From contig CAZXOC010000172.1 in assembly GCA_964642165.1 (NCBI GenBank), forward strand, positions 1-15,901: a stretch of 15,901 nt of DNA, in the 5' to 3' direction. Origin of the DNA: CAYRVX01 sp964642165 (GTDB lineage: Bacteria; Planctomycetota; Phycisphaerae; SM23-33). The position numbers and the translations under genes were made by a program. The notes under the pieces were generated by a model that saw nothing but the letters and a program-made list of their open reading frames with translations, made no database searches and was not told where the DNA came from. Below are positions 1 to 6,344 of the stretch, one piece after another (the first letter of the stretch is position 1; every line of letters begins with the position of its first letter).

Positions 1-364
1 CGTAATCCCACTGCTTGTGCGGCCACAGGTAGAAGACGACCAGGTCCGCCTTCTCCCACAGCTCCTTTTTGGGGAAGTACATGGAGGGCACGACCGTGAC
101 GCGCGGGACGCGGGGCAGGAGCGTATTCACGTAGCGGTCCATGACCCAGGCGTACTCGTGGGTCTCTTTGGCGTGGAGCTTGTCGATGCCCCAGACCCAG
201 ACGATGTTCAGGTCGCGCGACGGTTGCTTCTGCGTAACCGGCCCCACGATTTTCGCGACCTGCTCCCTGCTCCTGTGCACGGGTTTCTGCCAGGCAAACT
301 GCGCGCTCGATGTCGCACAAACAGTCAACAGAAGCACAGCGATCCAGGCGGCTCGATATCGCAT
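1..364 (-). CDS. Secreted ThuA-like (trehalose-utilisation-like) protein, partial
   Basis: The first 121 residues of a protein that continues past the left edge of the window. The start ATG (364-362) is supported by a strong Shine-Dalgarno AAGGAG seven bases upstream. The protein opens with a Sec-type signal peptide (MRYRAAW, then the hydrophobic run IAVLLLTVCATSSA, with likely cleavage near residue 22). The following stretch has an alternating pattern that fits the first half of a ThuA-like fold: a strand (DLNIVWVWG), the polar loop KETHEYAW, a helix ending TLLPRV, a strand (VTVVPSM), then ELWEKADLVVFYLWPH, which matches the family pattern of an acidic residue after 'ekAD' followed by a hydrophobic strand. 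ThuA-like proteins are class-I-glutamine-amidotransferase-like and common in planctomycetes, often secreted and near sulfatases or sugar-degradation genes; most have no known substrate. The gene is monocistronic from what can be seen. Family assignment rests on half a domain. Confidence 0.75.
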   Translation of the reverse strand, partial: MRYRAAWIAVLLLTVCATSSAQFAWQKPVHRSREQVAKIVGPVTQKQPSRDLNIVWVWGIDKLHAKETHEYAWVMDRYVNTLLPRVPRVTVVPSMYFPKKELWEKADLVVFYLWPHKQWDY

Positions 365-371
365 GACAGGA

Positions 372-377
372 CTCCTT
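372..377 (-). promoter_or_regulatory. Ribosome binding site of the ThuA-like gene
   Basis: On the minus strand this reads AAGGAG, with a seven-base spacer before the ATG at 364. It is the best match to a consensus Shine-Dalgarno in the window and fixes the start of the ThuA-like gene. Confidence 0.75.
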
Positions 378-517
378 AGGCAAGCGGACTCGCAAAACAC
401 TGCTGCACGAGTGGGAACACGGTCGTTGACCAAGCGCGGCTCTGCGTGGCCCGCTTGAGAAGTTCGCGCCGGGGCAGTTCACGCGTTTGTTCAGGGATTC
501 GGATTGCTCCTTACCGC

Positions 518-535
518 GGGCAGGCCTGCCTGCCC
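518..535. repeat. Compact hairpin 1 (8-bp stem, 2-nt loop)
   Basis: GGGCAGGC-CT-GCCTGCCC is a perfect 8-bp inverted repeat around a 2-nt centre. No T-run follows on either strand, so it is not a standard intrinsic terminator. It is the first of three such elements in this gap. Confidence 0.75.
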
Positions 536-590
536 TGTGAACGGCCTACTTCGGTGACGCCTCGCCGCGGGGGGACATGCGGTTCGCGCC

Positions 591-608
591 GGCGTCTGTC
601 CAGACGCC
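591..608. repeat. Compact hairpin 2 (8-bp stem, 2-nt loop)
   Basis: GGCGTCTG-TC-CAGACGCC is a perfect 8-bp inverted repeat with a 2-nt centre, starting 73 bp after hairpin 1. Its sequence is unrelated to hairpin 1 but its geometry is identical. No T-run is adjacent. Confidence 0.75.
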
Positions 609-665
609 AACCATCCGCACGATACCATAAGGGCTACGCACTCCGCCGGCCCGCGGTTACACTCA

Positions 666-683
666 ATCCGGGATCTCCCGGAT
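666..683. repeat. Compact hairpin 3 (8-bp stem, 2-nt loop)
   Basis: ATCCGGGA-TC-TCCCGGAT is a perfect 8-bp inverted repeat with a 2-nt centre, starting 75 bp after hairpin 2. It has the same size and geometry as hairpins 1 and 2 and shares the TC centre with hairpin 2. No T-run is adjacent. Confidence 0.75.
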
Positions 684-772
684 GAACTCCGGCCCACGAC
701 CACCGTGGGCCTCTTGGGTGACTCCATCACGGTTCGGGAGAGGAACAAGCGTCTTCCCGGCCCCATGGGGCG

Positions 773-899
773 CTACGGGCGAAGGAGCGCGCGAACGTCG
801 GGCATCTTGGGAGGCGGCACGCCGTAGAGCCCCATGTCCTCAACGTGTCCCCGGCGCACGTGGAGGCCGCCGCGGCGCGGGCCGGTCGTGCCCCTGCCG
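773..899 (-). pseudogene. Possible C-terminal remnant of a coding sequence next to the sulfatase stop
   Basis: Just past the sulfatase stop, the +1 frame relative to the sulfatase stays open and ends at TAG (775-773). It reads protein-like near its end (GHVEDMGLYGVPPPKMPDVRALLRP, broken here: GHVEDMGLYGV then PPPKMPDVRALLRP). There is no independent start with a ribosome site. It could be the tail of an ancestral longer sulfatase lost by frameshift, a fragment of another gene, or chance in a GC-rich background where open frames are common. I do not recognise the family. Low confidence. Confidence 0.2.
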
Positions 900-2327
900 T
901 CACGTCCAGCGGTTGGCCTTGGGGACGGTGGGGGCGCCCGTGAGGCGCGACTGCCAGTCGGCGAGCATGCGGCGGTGGTCCGTCAGGACGGAGGCGAGCG
1001 CGGCGCGCTTGGCGAGGTTCTTCGTCTCGCCGGGGTCGGCCCGCATGTCGAAGAGCTGCTCGACCGCGTCGCCGCGGTACGTCACGTACTTGTGCCGCCG
1101 CGAGCGGATCATCCGGGCGACGCGCGACCGCCCGCTCAGCTCGCAGGCCACGAACGAGCGCCAGTCGCCCCGGCCGCCCTCCAGCAGCGGGCGGAGGCTC
1201 CGCCCGTGGACGCCCGGCGGCGGGGCGATGCCCGCGTAGTCGCACGCCGTCGGCACGACGTCCAGCCCGCTGACCAGGTGCCCGGCGTCCACGGCGTCCT
1301 TCCGCACGCGCCCGGGCAGCGAGGCGATCATCGGCACGCGCGACGCCTCGTCGTACATCGAGCTCTTGCGGACCATCTGGTGGTGGGCGAGGCCCTCGCC
1401 GTGGTCGGCGGTGAAGATCACCAGCGTGTTGTCGGCGTGGCCGGTGTGGCGCAGGGCCGTCAGCACGCGCCCGATCTCGGCGTCGACCATCTCCACGTGG
1501 CGATAGTAGCAGTAGCGGTAGTAGCGCCAGTGCCGCCGGGACCACTTGCCCTTCCTGGCCCCGGGCTCGTTGCCGTCGCGCTGGGTGCGGAGGGCGGCCG
1601 GCTCGGCGGGGTCGTACTCGAAGTTCGCCGGCAGCTCCGGCAGCTCGTCGGCCAGCTCGGGGTAGCGCAGCTTGCCCGGGTCGTGCTGGTTGATCCGCAG
1701 CCACTGGCAGATGTCGTGCGGCTGGAAGAACGAGGCGACCATCAGGAAGGGCTTGTCCTTCGAGCGGTTTCGCAGGTAGCCCTCGCAGGCCAGCGAGGTG
1801 CTCGTGTCGCCGAGGTTGCCCTGCCCGCCGACGCCGGGGGTCAGCACGGTGAAGCCCGGGACGTTGTGCGTGAAGCTGCTCGGCAGGTGCCACTTGCCCG
1901 CGTAGATCGTCTCGTAGTCGCTCTGCCGGCGGAACCACTGCCCGACGTTCGGCACGGAGGCGTGGATGGGCAGGCCGTTCTGGTAGACGCCGGCCTCGCT
2001 GGGCATGCGCCCGGTCCACAGGGAGCTTCGCGCCGGCGAGCACAGGGCGTAGGTGCAGTAGGACTGCTCGAACGTCACGCCGTCGCGGCAGAGGGCGTCC
2101 AGCCCGGGCGTCTTGACGTGCGTGCAGCCGCGCGCGGCGATCGTGTCGATGTGCTGCTGATCGGTCATCATCAGCAGGACGTTCAGCCGCGCCTTGCCGC
2201 CGACCGCCGGGGCCGCTCCCAGGGCGCCCCGCGCCGACAGCGCCGCGGCCCCGCCCAGGCCCGCCTGGAGGAATCGGCGGCGCGACAGCCCGCGCCGGAG
2301 CCCGTGGGTGTCTCTTCGCTGCGTCAT
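900..2327 (-). CDS. Tat-exported type I (formylglycine-dependent) sulfatase
   Basis: A 475-aa arylsulfatase-family protein that would hydrolyse sulfate esters, probably on polysaccharides, outside the cytoplasm. Residues 1-45 form a twin-arginine signal (SRRRFLQAGLGGAAAL). The core begins LNVLLMMTDQQH, with metal ligand D56 and Q57. The modification motif C-S-P-A-R is at 96-100, where C96 would be converted to formylglycine by an anSME- or FGE-type enzyme not seen in this window. Other expected active-site positions are present: GKWH (K145, H147), PH (H204), TADHGE (D308, H309) and K321. The C-terminal LFDMRADPGETKNLA is typical of the family. The start ATG overlaps the stop of the upstream gene (ATGA), with GGGAGG nine bases ahead, so translation is probably coupled. 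Substrate cannot be told from sequence. All key residues look intact. Confidence 0.95.
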   Translation of the reverse strand: MTQRRDTHGLRRGLSRRRFLQAGLGGAAALSARGALGAAPAVGGKARLNVLLMMTDQQHIDTIAARGCTHVKTPGLDALCRDGVTFEQSYCTYALCSPARSSLWTGRMPSEAGVYQNGLPIHASVPNVGQWFRRQSDYETIYAGKWHLPSSFTHNVPGFTVLTPGVGGQGNLGDTSTSLACEGYLRNRSKDKPFLMVASFFQPHDICQWLRINQHDPGKLRYPELADELPELPANFEYDPAEPAALRTQRDGNEPGARKGKWSRRHWRYYRYCYYRHVEMVDAEIGRVLTALRHTGHADNTLVIFTADHGEGLAHHQMVRKSSMYDEASRVPMIASLPGRVRKDAVDAGHLVSGLDVVPTACDYAGIAPPPGVHGRSLRPLLEGGRGDWRSFVACELSGRSRVARMIRSRRHKYVTYRGDAVEQLFDMRADPGETKNLAKRAALASVLTDHRRMLADWQSRLTGAPTVPKANRWT

Positions 2328-3115
2328 CTCTTCGTCCCTCCCGCGGCGGTCAGCTTCTCGGCCTTCGGGTCGAGGATGTAGGTCCGCGGCCCGGTGGTCA
2401 CCAGCAGCAGTCGGTGGGCGTCGTCCAGCCAGTATTCGTAGGGGTAGACGCCGCGGCCGAGGTGGTCGAAGCGGTGCAGGCGGAGCTTCTGCGGGCCCCA
2501 CGTCACCTCGAGCCGGCCGCGGTAGCCCAGCCGGTGGTCCTCCTTCAGGACGCTCAGCCCCTCCAGCAGGCCGAACGTCCGCGGCTTGCCCGAGCGGAAG
2601 GGCAAGCGCTGGACGGCCTCGAAGAGACACCAGTCCGCCGTGACGGGCGGGGCGATTCTTCGCTTCCAGGGCGTCCCTCCGGCCGAGGTCGTCCATTCGC
2701 TCTCGCGGATTTGTCCGGTCTGCTGCACGCCCATGGGCGGCAGGCCGTCCATGTGGCTCCCGTGGAAGCGGCTGGTGAGCGTCCAGGCGGTGGGGCAGGC
2801 CAGCTCGTCGCGGCGGCACTGGACGCGGGCCTCGATGGTGTGCCGCTTGCCCTGGCTGTTGCGGAGCGTCTGGCGGACGGCCAGGCCGAGCGTCTTTGCC
2901 CCGGCGCTGCGGGCGATCCGCAGCGCGCCGACGGTCGCGTTGCTGCGCTCGCGGTGCCCGTAGCAAGTCCAGATGCGGTACCACGCCGTCCAGTCGCCGT
3001 CGGGGCGAAAGCCGTTCGCCGGCGGCGGCGGGGCGGTCAGGCCGCCGATCTCCGTCAGGATCGTCGGCGATAGCGGGAAGCTCACCGGCGAACTCGTGCG
3101 TCTCTTCTTCGCCAT
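2324..3115 (-). CDS. Unrecognised 263-aa protein translationally coupled to the sulfatase
   Basis: I do not recognise this family. The protein has no signal peptide or membrane segment and starts MAKKRRTSSP. It is rich in tryptophan (nine, including W42, W45, W49 in GDWTAWYRIW) and in aromatic, probably beta-forming stretches. Its C-terminal third (LEVTWGPQKLRLHRFDHLGRG, then PYEYWLDDAHRLLLV and PRTYILDP) looks like a beta-sheet domain and vaguely recalls carrier- or outer-membrane-lipoprotein-like folds, but this is only an impression. Composition and the overlapping stop with the sulfatase start (ATGA at 2327-2324) argue that it is a real gene in the same transcript. The ATG at 3115 has a modest GAGG ribosome site six bases ahead. 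The lack of an export signal is odd beside a Tat-exported enzyme, unless the true start lies upstream at a non-ATG codon. Confidence 0.75.
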   Translation of the reverse strand: MAKKRRTSSPVSFPLSPTILTEIGGLTAPPPPANGFRPDGDWTAWYRIWTCYGHRERSNATVGALRIARSAGAKTLGLAVRQTLRNSQGKRHTIEARVQCRRDELACPTAWTLTSRFHGSHMDGLPPMGVQQTGQIRESEWTTSAGGTPWKRRIAPPVTADWCLFEAVQRLPFRSGKPRTFGLLEGLSVLKEDHRLGYRGRLEVTWGPQKLRLHRFDHLGRGVYPYEYWLDDAHRLLLVTTGPRTYILDPKAEKLTAAGGTKR

Positions 3116-3273
3116 GCTGTGCCTCGCGGGGCCCGGGTGAATGGGGGGTCTGCCGGGACATTGTGCGCCGCGACACCCCCGCGGGCAAGCGCCGAGGGCC
3201 GGCTCACCGGACAGACCCGGGGCCCTCCTTCCCGGACCCCGGGCCCGTCCTGGACGCGCTTCGGCGTCTTTCC
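3116..3273. other. Upstream region of the sulfatase unit, with a GC-rich hairpin
   Basis: This stretch should contain the promoter for the minus-strand sulfatase unit. No strong promoter boxes were found. An inverted repeat CCCGGGG (3216-3222) with CCCCGGG (3237-3243) could form a 7-bp stem with a 14-nt loop in RNA from either strand. No T-run follows. I see no gene here. Confidence 0.45.
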
Positions 3274-3618
3274 CTAGCGACGACGGCCGACCGCGCCCCG
3301 CCTCCGATCGCCTCTCTGGATGCCTCCGCCGTGTCCTCCTTCCTCCTGGCGGCAGCGCCCTGACCCCGAGAATCCGTCACGGCGGCGCCCGCCGCGTTCC
3401 CTCCCGGCCACTTCTTGTGGGCCTGCGGCCTCGCGAGGCAGGAGCCTCGTCAGCCGGTTGGTCTCGTAGATCGCTTCCGCCTGTCCGCGAAGCCCGGCGA
3501 TCCAGAGGTCGCGGCCGGAGTCGATCAGCTCCCGCCGCAGGAGGATCAGCTTCGCGAAGGCTGCCAGCGAGGCCTCCGTGCGTTCCTGCGGGGAGATACG
3601 CCGCGTCGGGGACGGCAT
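3274..3618 (-). pseudogene. Probable remnant of a STAS-domain (anti-sigma antagonist-like) protein
   Basis: A 114-codon open frame whose residues about 8-52 look like the second half of a STAS domain: ERTEASLAAFAKLILLRREL, then SGRDLWIAGLRGQAEAIYE, then TNRLTRLLP. The family pattern is a serine at the strand end, a helix rich in leucine and arginine, a strand with a 'laGl' motif, then a helix ending 'trL..ll'. The N-terminal half of such a domain is missing; a normal STAS protein is about 100-115 aa with roughly 45 residues before this point. Past about residue 55 the sequence turns low-complexity (GGRRRDGFSGSGRCR). The ATG at 3618 has no ribosome site and lies only 17 bases after the terminator T-run at 3635-3639. 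I read this as a decaying fragment; a short real gene or chance frame remains possible. Confidence 0.4.
3434..3449. repeat. Compact hairpin (6-bp stem, 4-nt loop)
   Basis: CGAGGC-AGGA-GCCTCG on the plus strand (CGAGGC-TCCT-GCCTCG on the minus). It overlaps a second palindrome, GCCTCGCGAGGC (3428-3439), so two alternative foldings are possible. It sits inside the putative STAS remnant, at the point where protein-like sequence fades. Confidence 0.55.
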
Positions 3619-3634
3619 TGCGCGCGTCGGGGAG

Positions 3635-3655
3635 AAAAAGCCCGGGCGACGGGCC
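3635..3655 (-). terminator. Intrinsic terminator of the TPR/FG-GAP/PQQ operon
   Basis: On the minus strand the sequence is GGCCCG-TCGCC-CGGGC-TTTTT: a 5-bp GC stem (extendable by one G-T pair), a 5-nt loop and five Ts, beginning 13 bases after the stop codon of the PQQ/YdjY-like gene. It has the layout of a Rho-independent terminator and sits where the three-gene operon would be expected to end. Confidence 0.65.
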
Positions 3656-3668
3656 TCGCGGGGCGAAG

Positions 3669-6344
3669 CTACCGGGCGCGCTTGGCGGGGGGGTCGGGCT
3701 TGGCGACGGGGAGCGTGGGCCGCTTCGGGACGCGCCCGTCGGCGGCGGGCGGGTCGTCGTCGGGGATCGCGCGGCGCAGGCGAACGTGCCTCAGCTCGCC
3801 CACGGGGCGGGGGATGAACAGCGGCAGGAAGGCCGCGCGGGTCTCGCGCCCGCCGGGCGCCTCGCGCAGCACGGCGCGGCGCAGCGGGCCCTCGATCCGG
3901 TCGCCCTCGCCGTCGGCCCGGCGGTAGGCCGGCGCGGGATGGACGACCAGCTTCGGCAGGCGATCGGGGTCGGGCGAGGGGGCCGTCTCGAGCGGCCCGA
4001 CGGCGAGGGGGCGCCGCAGGGCGAGGGTCGCCTCCGGCAGGGAAGCCGGCGCGGGCAGGGCGGCGGGCGTGCGTGGACGAAGCGGCCGGCGGCGTTCCAC
4101 GGCCAGCAGGACCGTGCCGGTCTCGGCGTGCAGCGGGGGCAGGGGCGCGTCGCCGGCCGTCCGCGCGAGCACGTCGGAAGGGCACGGCCTCGGGGCCGAG
4201 GCCCAGCACGGCAGGGGCCAGTGCGCCACGTCGCCGGGGCGGGGCGGCTCGGTGGGCGCGGTCGCCGGTGCCGCCGCGCGCGGCTCGATCGGCTGGAGGA
4301 TCAGCGTCGCGGGCGTGTGCTCCGCCGGCAGGGCGCCGCGGTTCGTCTCGATCTTGAGCAGCGACTCCTCCCGCATGGTCATGTTGGACTGGAAGACGGT
4401 CTCGTCGGTGACGGGGAACAGGGCGATCAGCGTGCCGGAGACGTCCGCGCCGTAGACGGTGAAGGGCTTGTCGGGATCGGGCTGCTTGCGCGCCGAGCCG
4501 GTGAAGTACCACCTCAGCGGCGGCATGGCCCGGCCGGTGCGGCGGTCGACGAGCACCCGCGCGATGGGCAGGACGTTCCGCCCGCCGCCCGCCAGCGGCA
4601 GCGCCAGGGCGATGCGCACCTCCGGGCCGGTGGTCGTGCCCGTCTCGCCCCGCGCGGGCTTGCCCGGCCGCAAACCCAGCGATTCCAGCGCCTTGTGCAC
4701 GTCGCTGGGGCGGACCTCGATGGTCACGACGGTCTCGTGGGCCTTCTGCCCGCGGGGATGAGGCAGCGTGGCCATCACCTCGATGGGGTAGGCCTCCTTC
4801 AGGTGAGGCAGCTTGCGCGGCGCGATGCGGCAGGGCACGGAGACGGTTCTCGCCGCGGCGTCCACCGTGACGGTCCCGGCGGCCTTCTCCCGCGCGGCGG
4901 CCCGCTCGTCGGCGATGCAGACGACTGCCGACGGCCGCTCGCTCAGGCCGGCCTCCGGGTCGCACGTGCCGAGGTAGATTCGCCCCCCGTGGACGACGGG
5001 CGAGCCGAACACCGCGCCCGACGCCCGGGCATCGGCGGCGAGGTCCAGCCGCCAGCGCCGCGCGCCGTCGGCGAGGGCGACGGCGTGTACGACGGCCTTC
5101 AGGTCCGCGGCGTAGACCACGCCGCCGGCGATCGCCGGGCCGGCGAAGAACGGGCTGCCCGCGTCGTAGAGCCACTTCTCGCGTCCCGTGGCCGCGTCCC
5201 ACGCGCGGACCTTGCCGTCGGTCGCGGCGAAGACGGCCAGGCCGTCCTTGCAGGCGATGGTCGACAGCACGCCGCCGGGCACGTCCTTCCGCCAGCGGAC
5301 GCGGCCGTCGTTCACGTCGACGGCGACGACCTCGCCGCGGGCGGTGGGGATCGCCTTGCGGTCGTATCGGATGGTGCTGCACCCGACGAGGGCGGTCCGG
5401 CCCGCGACGGTCACGCCGGCCCACGGGTTGATCTTCAGCGGCACCTCCCAGGCGACGGAACCGTTCTGCGGGCGCAGGCACAGCAGCGCCCGCTTGCCGC
5501 ACTTCTCGAGGTCCAGGTACGCCGAGGCGACGAGCAGGCGGTTGCGCGCGACGGCGGCGGGGGCGTCCACGTGCCACTCGCCCTTGCCCGCCTGCCAGAC
5601 GAGCTTGGGGGCCGGCTTGGGCAGCGCGTCCTCGCTCGGCGGGATGGCGAACTCGGGGTCCTTCTTCTTGTCCTGCTCGTACTGGGCGACCAGCTCCTTC
5701 CATCGCTGGGCCAGGAGGGTCTTGACGGCCTCGAAGTCCAGCTCCTTGCCGTCGAGGACCATGTGCTTGAGCCGGACGCACAGCATGCCGGCGTCGCCCC
5801 CGCCGATGTAGACGAGGTCGCCCGCGATGGTCGGCGAGCCCTCCATGTGCACGAGCTTCCCGGGCACGGCGTACTGCCAGATGCCGCGCCCCGTCTCGGC
5901 GTGGACGCAGTAGAGGATGGCGTCGTCGGTCTGGTGCATGCCGTCGCCGAAGACGACCAGCCCGCCGATGACCGCGGGCGAGCAGACGGTGGGGCGCTTG
6001 ATCAGCGGGGCGGCCTTCGACCAGCGCCCGCGCTGCGGCGGGTCGGTCTCGAGGTCCAGGCAGTGCAGCACGCCCGTGTTGAACGCCCCGAGCGCCGGGA
6101 CGTACAGCGACAGCACGCTCGGCACGGGCGAGCCGATGAAGTGCTCCTGCGCCTGGTAGGTCCAGAGGACCTTGGGTTTCTCCGGCCCGGCCCTGCCGTC
6201 CACGTTGCCCGTCCGCTCGACGTTGCCCCGCGCGGTGGGCCAGTCCGCCCGCGCCGGCGCCGCGGCCAGCACGACGCCCACCAGCGCGGCCAGCGCCGGC
6301 GCCGCCGGCCGGGCCGTCGCGCGATGTCTCCTACTTCGGGGCAT
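3669..6344 (-). CDS. Secreted PQQ-like beta-propeller protein with YdjY-like domain and planctomycete C-terminal tail
   Basis: An 891-aa exported protein. Residues 1-33 are a signal peptide (LAALVGVVLAAAPARA) and mature protein starts near DWPTARGNVERTGN, the usual opening of PQQ-like propellers. At least five blades follow (about 50-480), each closing with the tryptophan-docking pattern, for example CVHAETGRGIWQY, AVDVNDGRVRWRKDV and AWDAATGREKWLYD. A charged insert (about 195-245) interrupts the propeller. Residues about 490-685 resemble the YdjY-like domain: VTVDAAARTVSVPCRI, HETVVTIEVRPSDVHKALE, LGLRPGKP, and LPAEHTPATLIL. The last 200 residues are Pro/Arg-rich, with FLPLFIPRP...VRLR...DDDPP, recalling a recurring planctomycete motif. 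No catalytic PQQ site is evident, so a binding or scaffold role is likelier than a dehydrogenase. The start ATG overlaps the upstream gene by 14 bases and has AAGGGG six bases ahead; an intrinsic terminator follows the stop. Confidence 0.88.
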   Translation of the reverse strand: MPRSRRHRATARPAAPALAALVGVVLAAAPARADWPTARGNVERTGNVDGRAGPEKPKVLWTYQAQEHFIGSPVPSVLSLYVPALGAFNTGVLHCLDLETDPPQRGRWSKAAPLIKRPTVCSPAVIGGLVVFGDGMHQTDDAILYCVHAETGRGIWQYAVPGKLVHMEGSPTIAGDLVYIGGGDAGMLCVRLKHMVLDGKELDFEAVKTLLAQRWKELVAQYEQDKKKDPEFAIPPSEDALPKPAPKLVWQAGKGEWHVDAPAAVARNRLLVASAYLDLEKCGKRALLCLRPQNGSVAWEVPLKINPWAGVTVAGRTALVGCSTIRYDRKAIPTARGEVVAVDVNDGRVRWRKDVPGGVLSTIACKDGLAVFAATDGKVRAWDAATGREKWLYDAGSPFFAGPAIAGGVVYAADLKAVVHAVALADGARRWRLDLAADARASGAVFGSPVVHGGRIYLGTCDPEAGLSERPSAVVCIADERAAAREKAAGTVTVDAAARTVSVPCRIAPRKLPHLKEAYPIEVMATLPHPRGQKAHETVVTIEVRPSDVHKALESLGLRPGKPARGETGTTTGPEVRIALALPLAGGGRNVLPIARVLVDRRTGRAMPPLRWYFTGSARKQPDPDKPFTVYGADVSGTLIALFPVTDETVFQSNMTMREESLLKIETNRGALPAEHTPATLILQPIEPRAAAPATAPTEPPRPGDVAHWPLPCWASAPRPCPSDVLARTAGDAPLPPLHAETGTVLLAVERRRPLRPRTPAALPAPASLPEATLALRRPLAVGPLETAPSPDPDRLPKLVVHPAPAYRRADGEGDRIEGPLRRAVLREAPGGRETRAAFLPLFIPRPVGELRHVRLRRAIPDDDPPAADGRVPKRPTLPVAKPDPPAKRAR

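Larger units (their letters stand above)
365..899. other. 535-bp intergenic region without a convincing intact gene
   Basis: The gap lies between the sulfatase stop and the ThuA-like start, both genes being on the minus strand. Open frames here are short and lack protein-like composition or ribosome sites. It contains three compact hairpins of equal geometry (listed separately), a longer imperfect inverted repeat CAAGCG/CGCTTG (431-436 with 452-457), a short palindrome CCCCATGGGG (761-770), and a possible remnant reading frame at 773-899. It must also hold the promoter for the ThuA-like gene, but I could not pick out convincing -35 and -10 boxes. Confidence 0.7.

Noticed and set aside
2328..3188. 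Extension of the sulfatase frame upstream of 2327 to 3188
   Set aside because: The extra 287 residues are Arg/Pro-rich and overlap the 263-aa gene, while the ATG at 2327 gives a clean Tat signal and a ribosome site.
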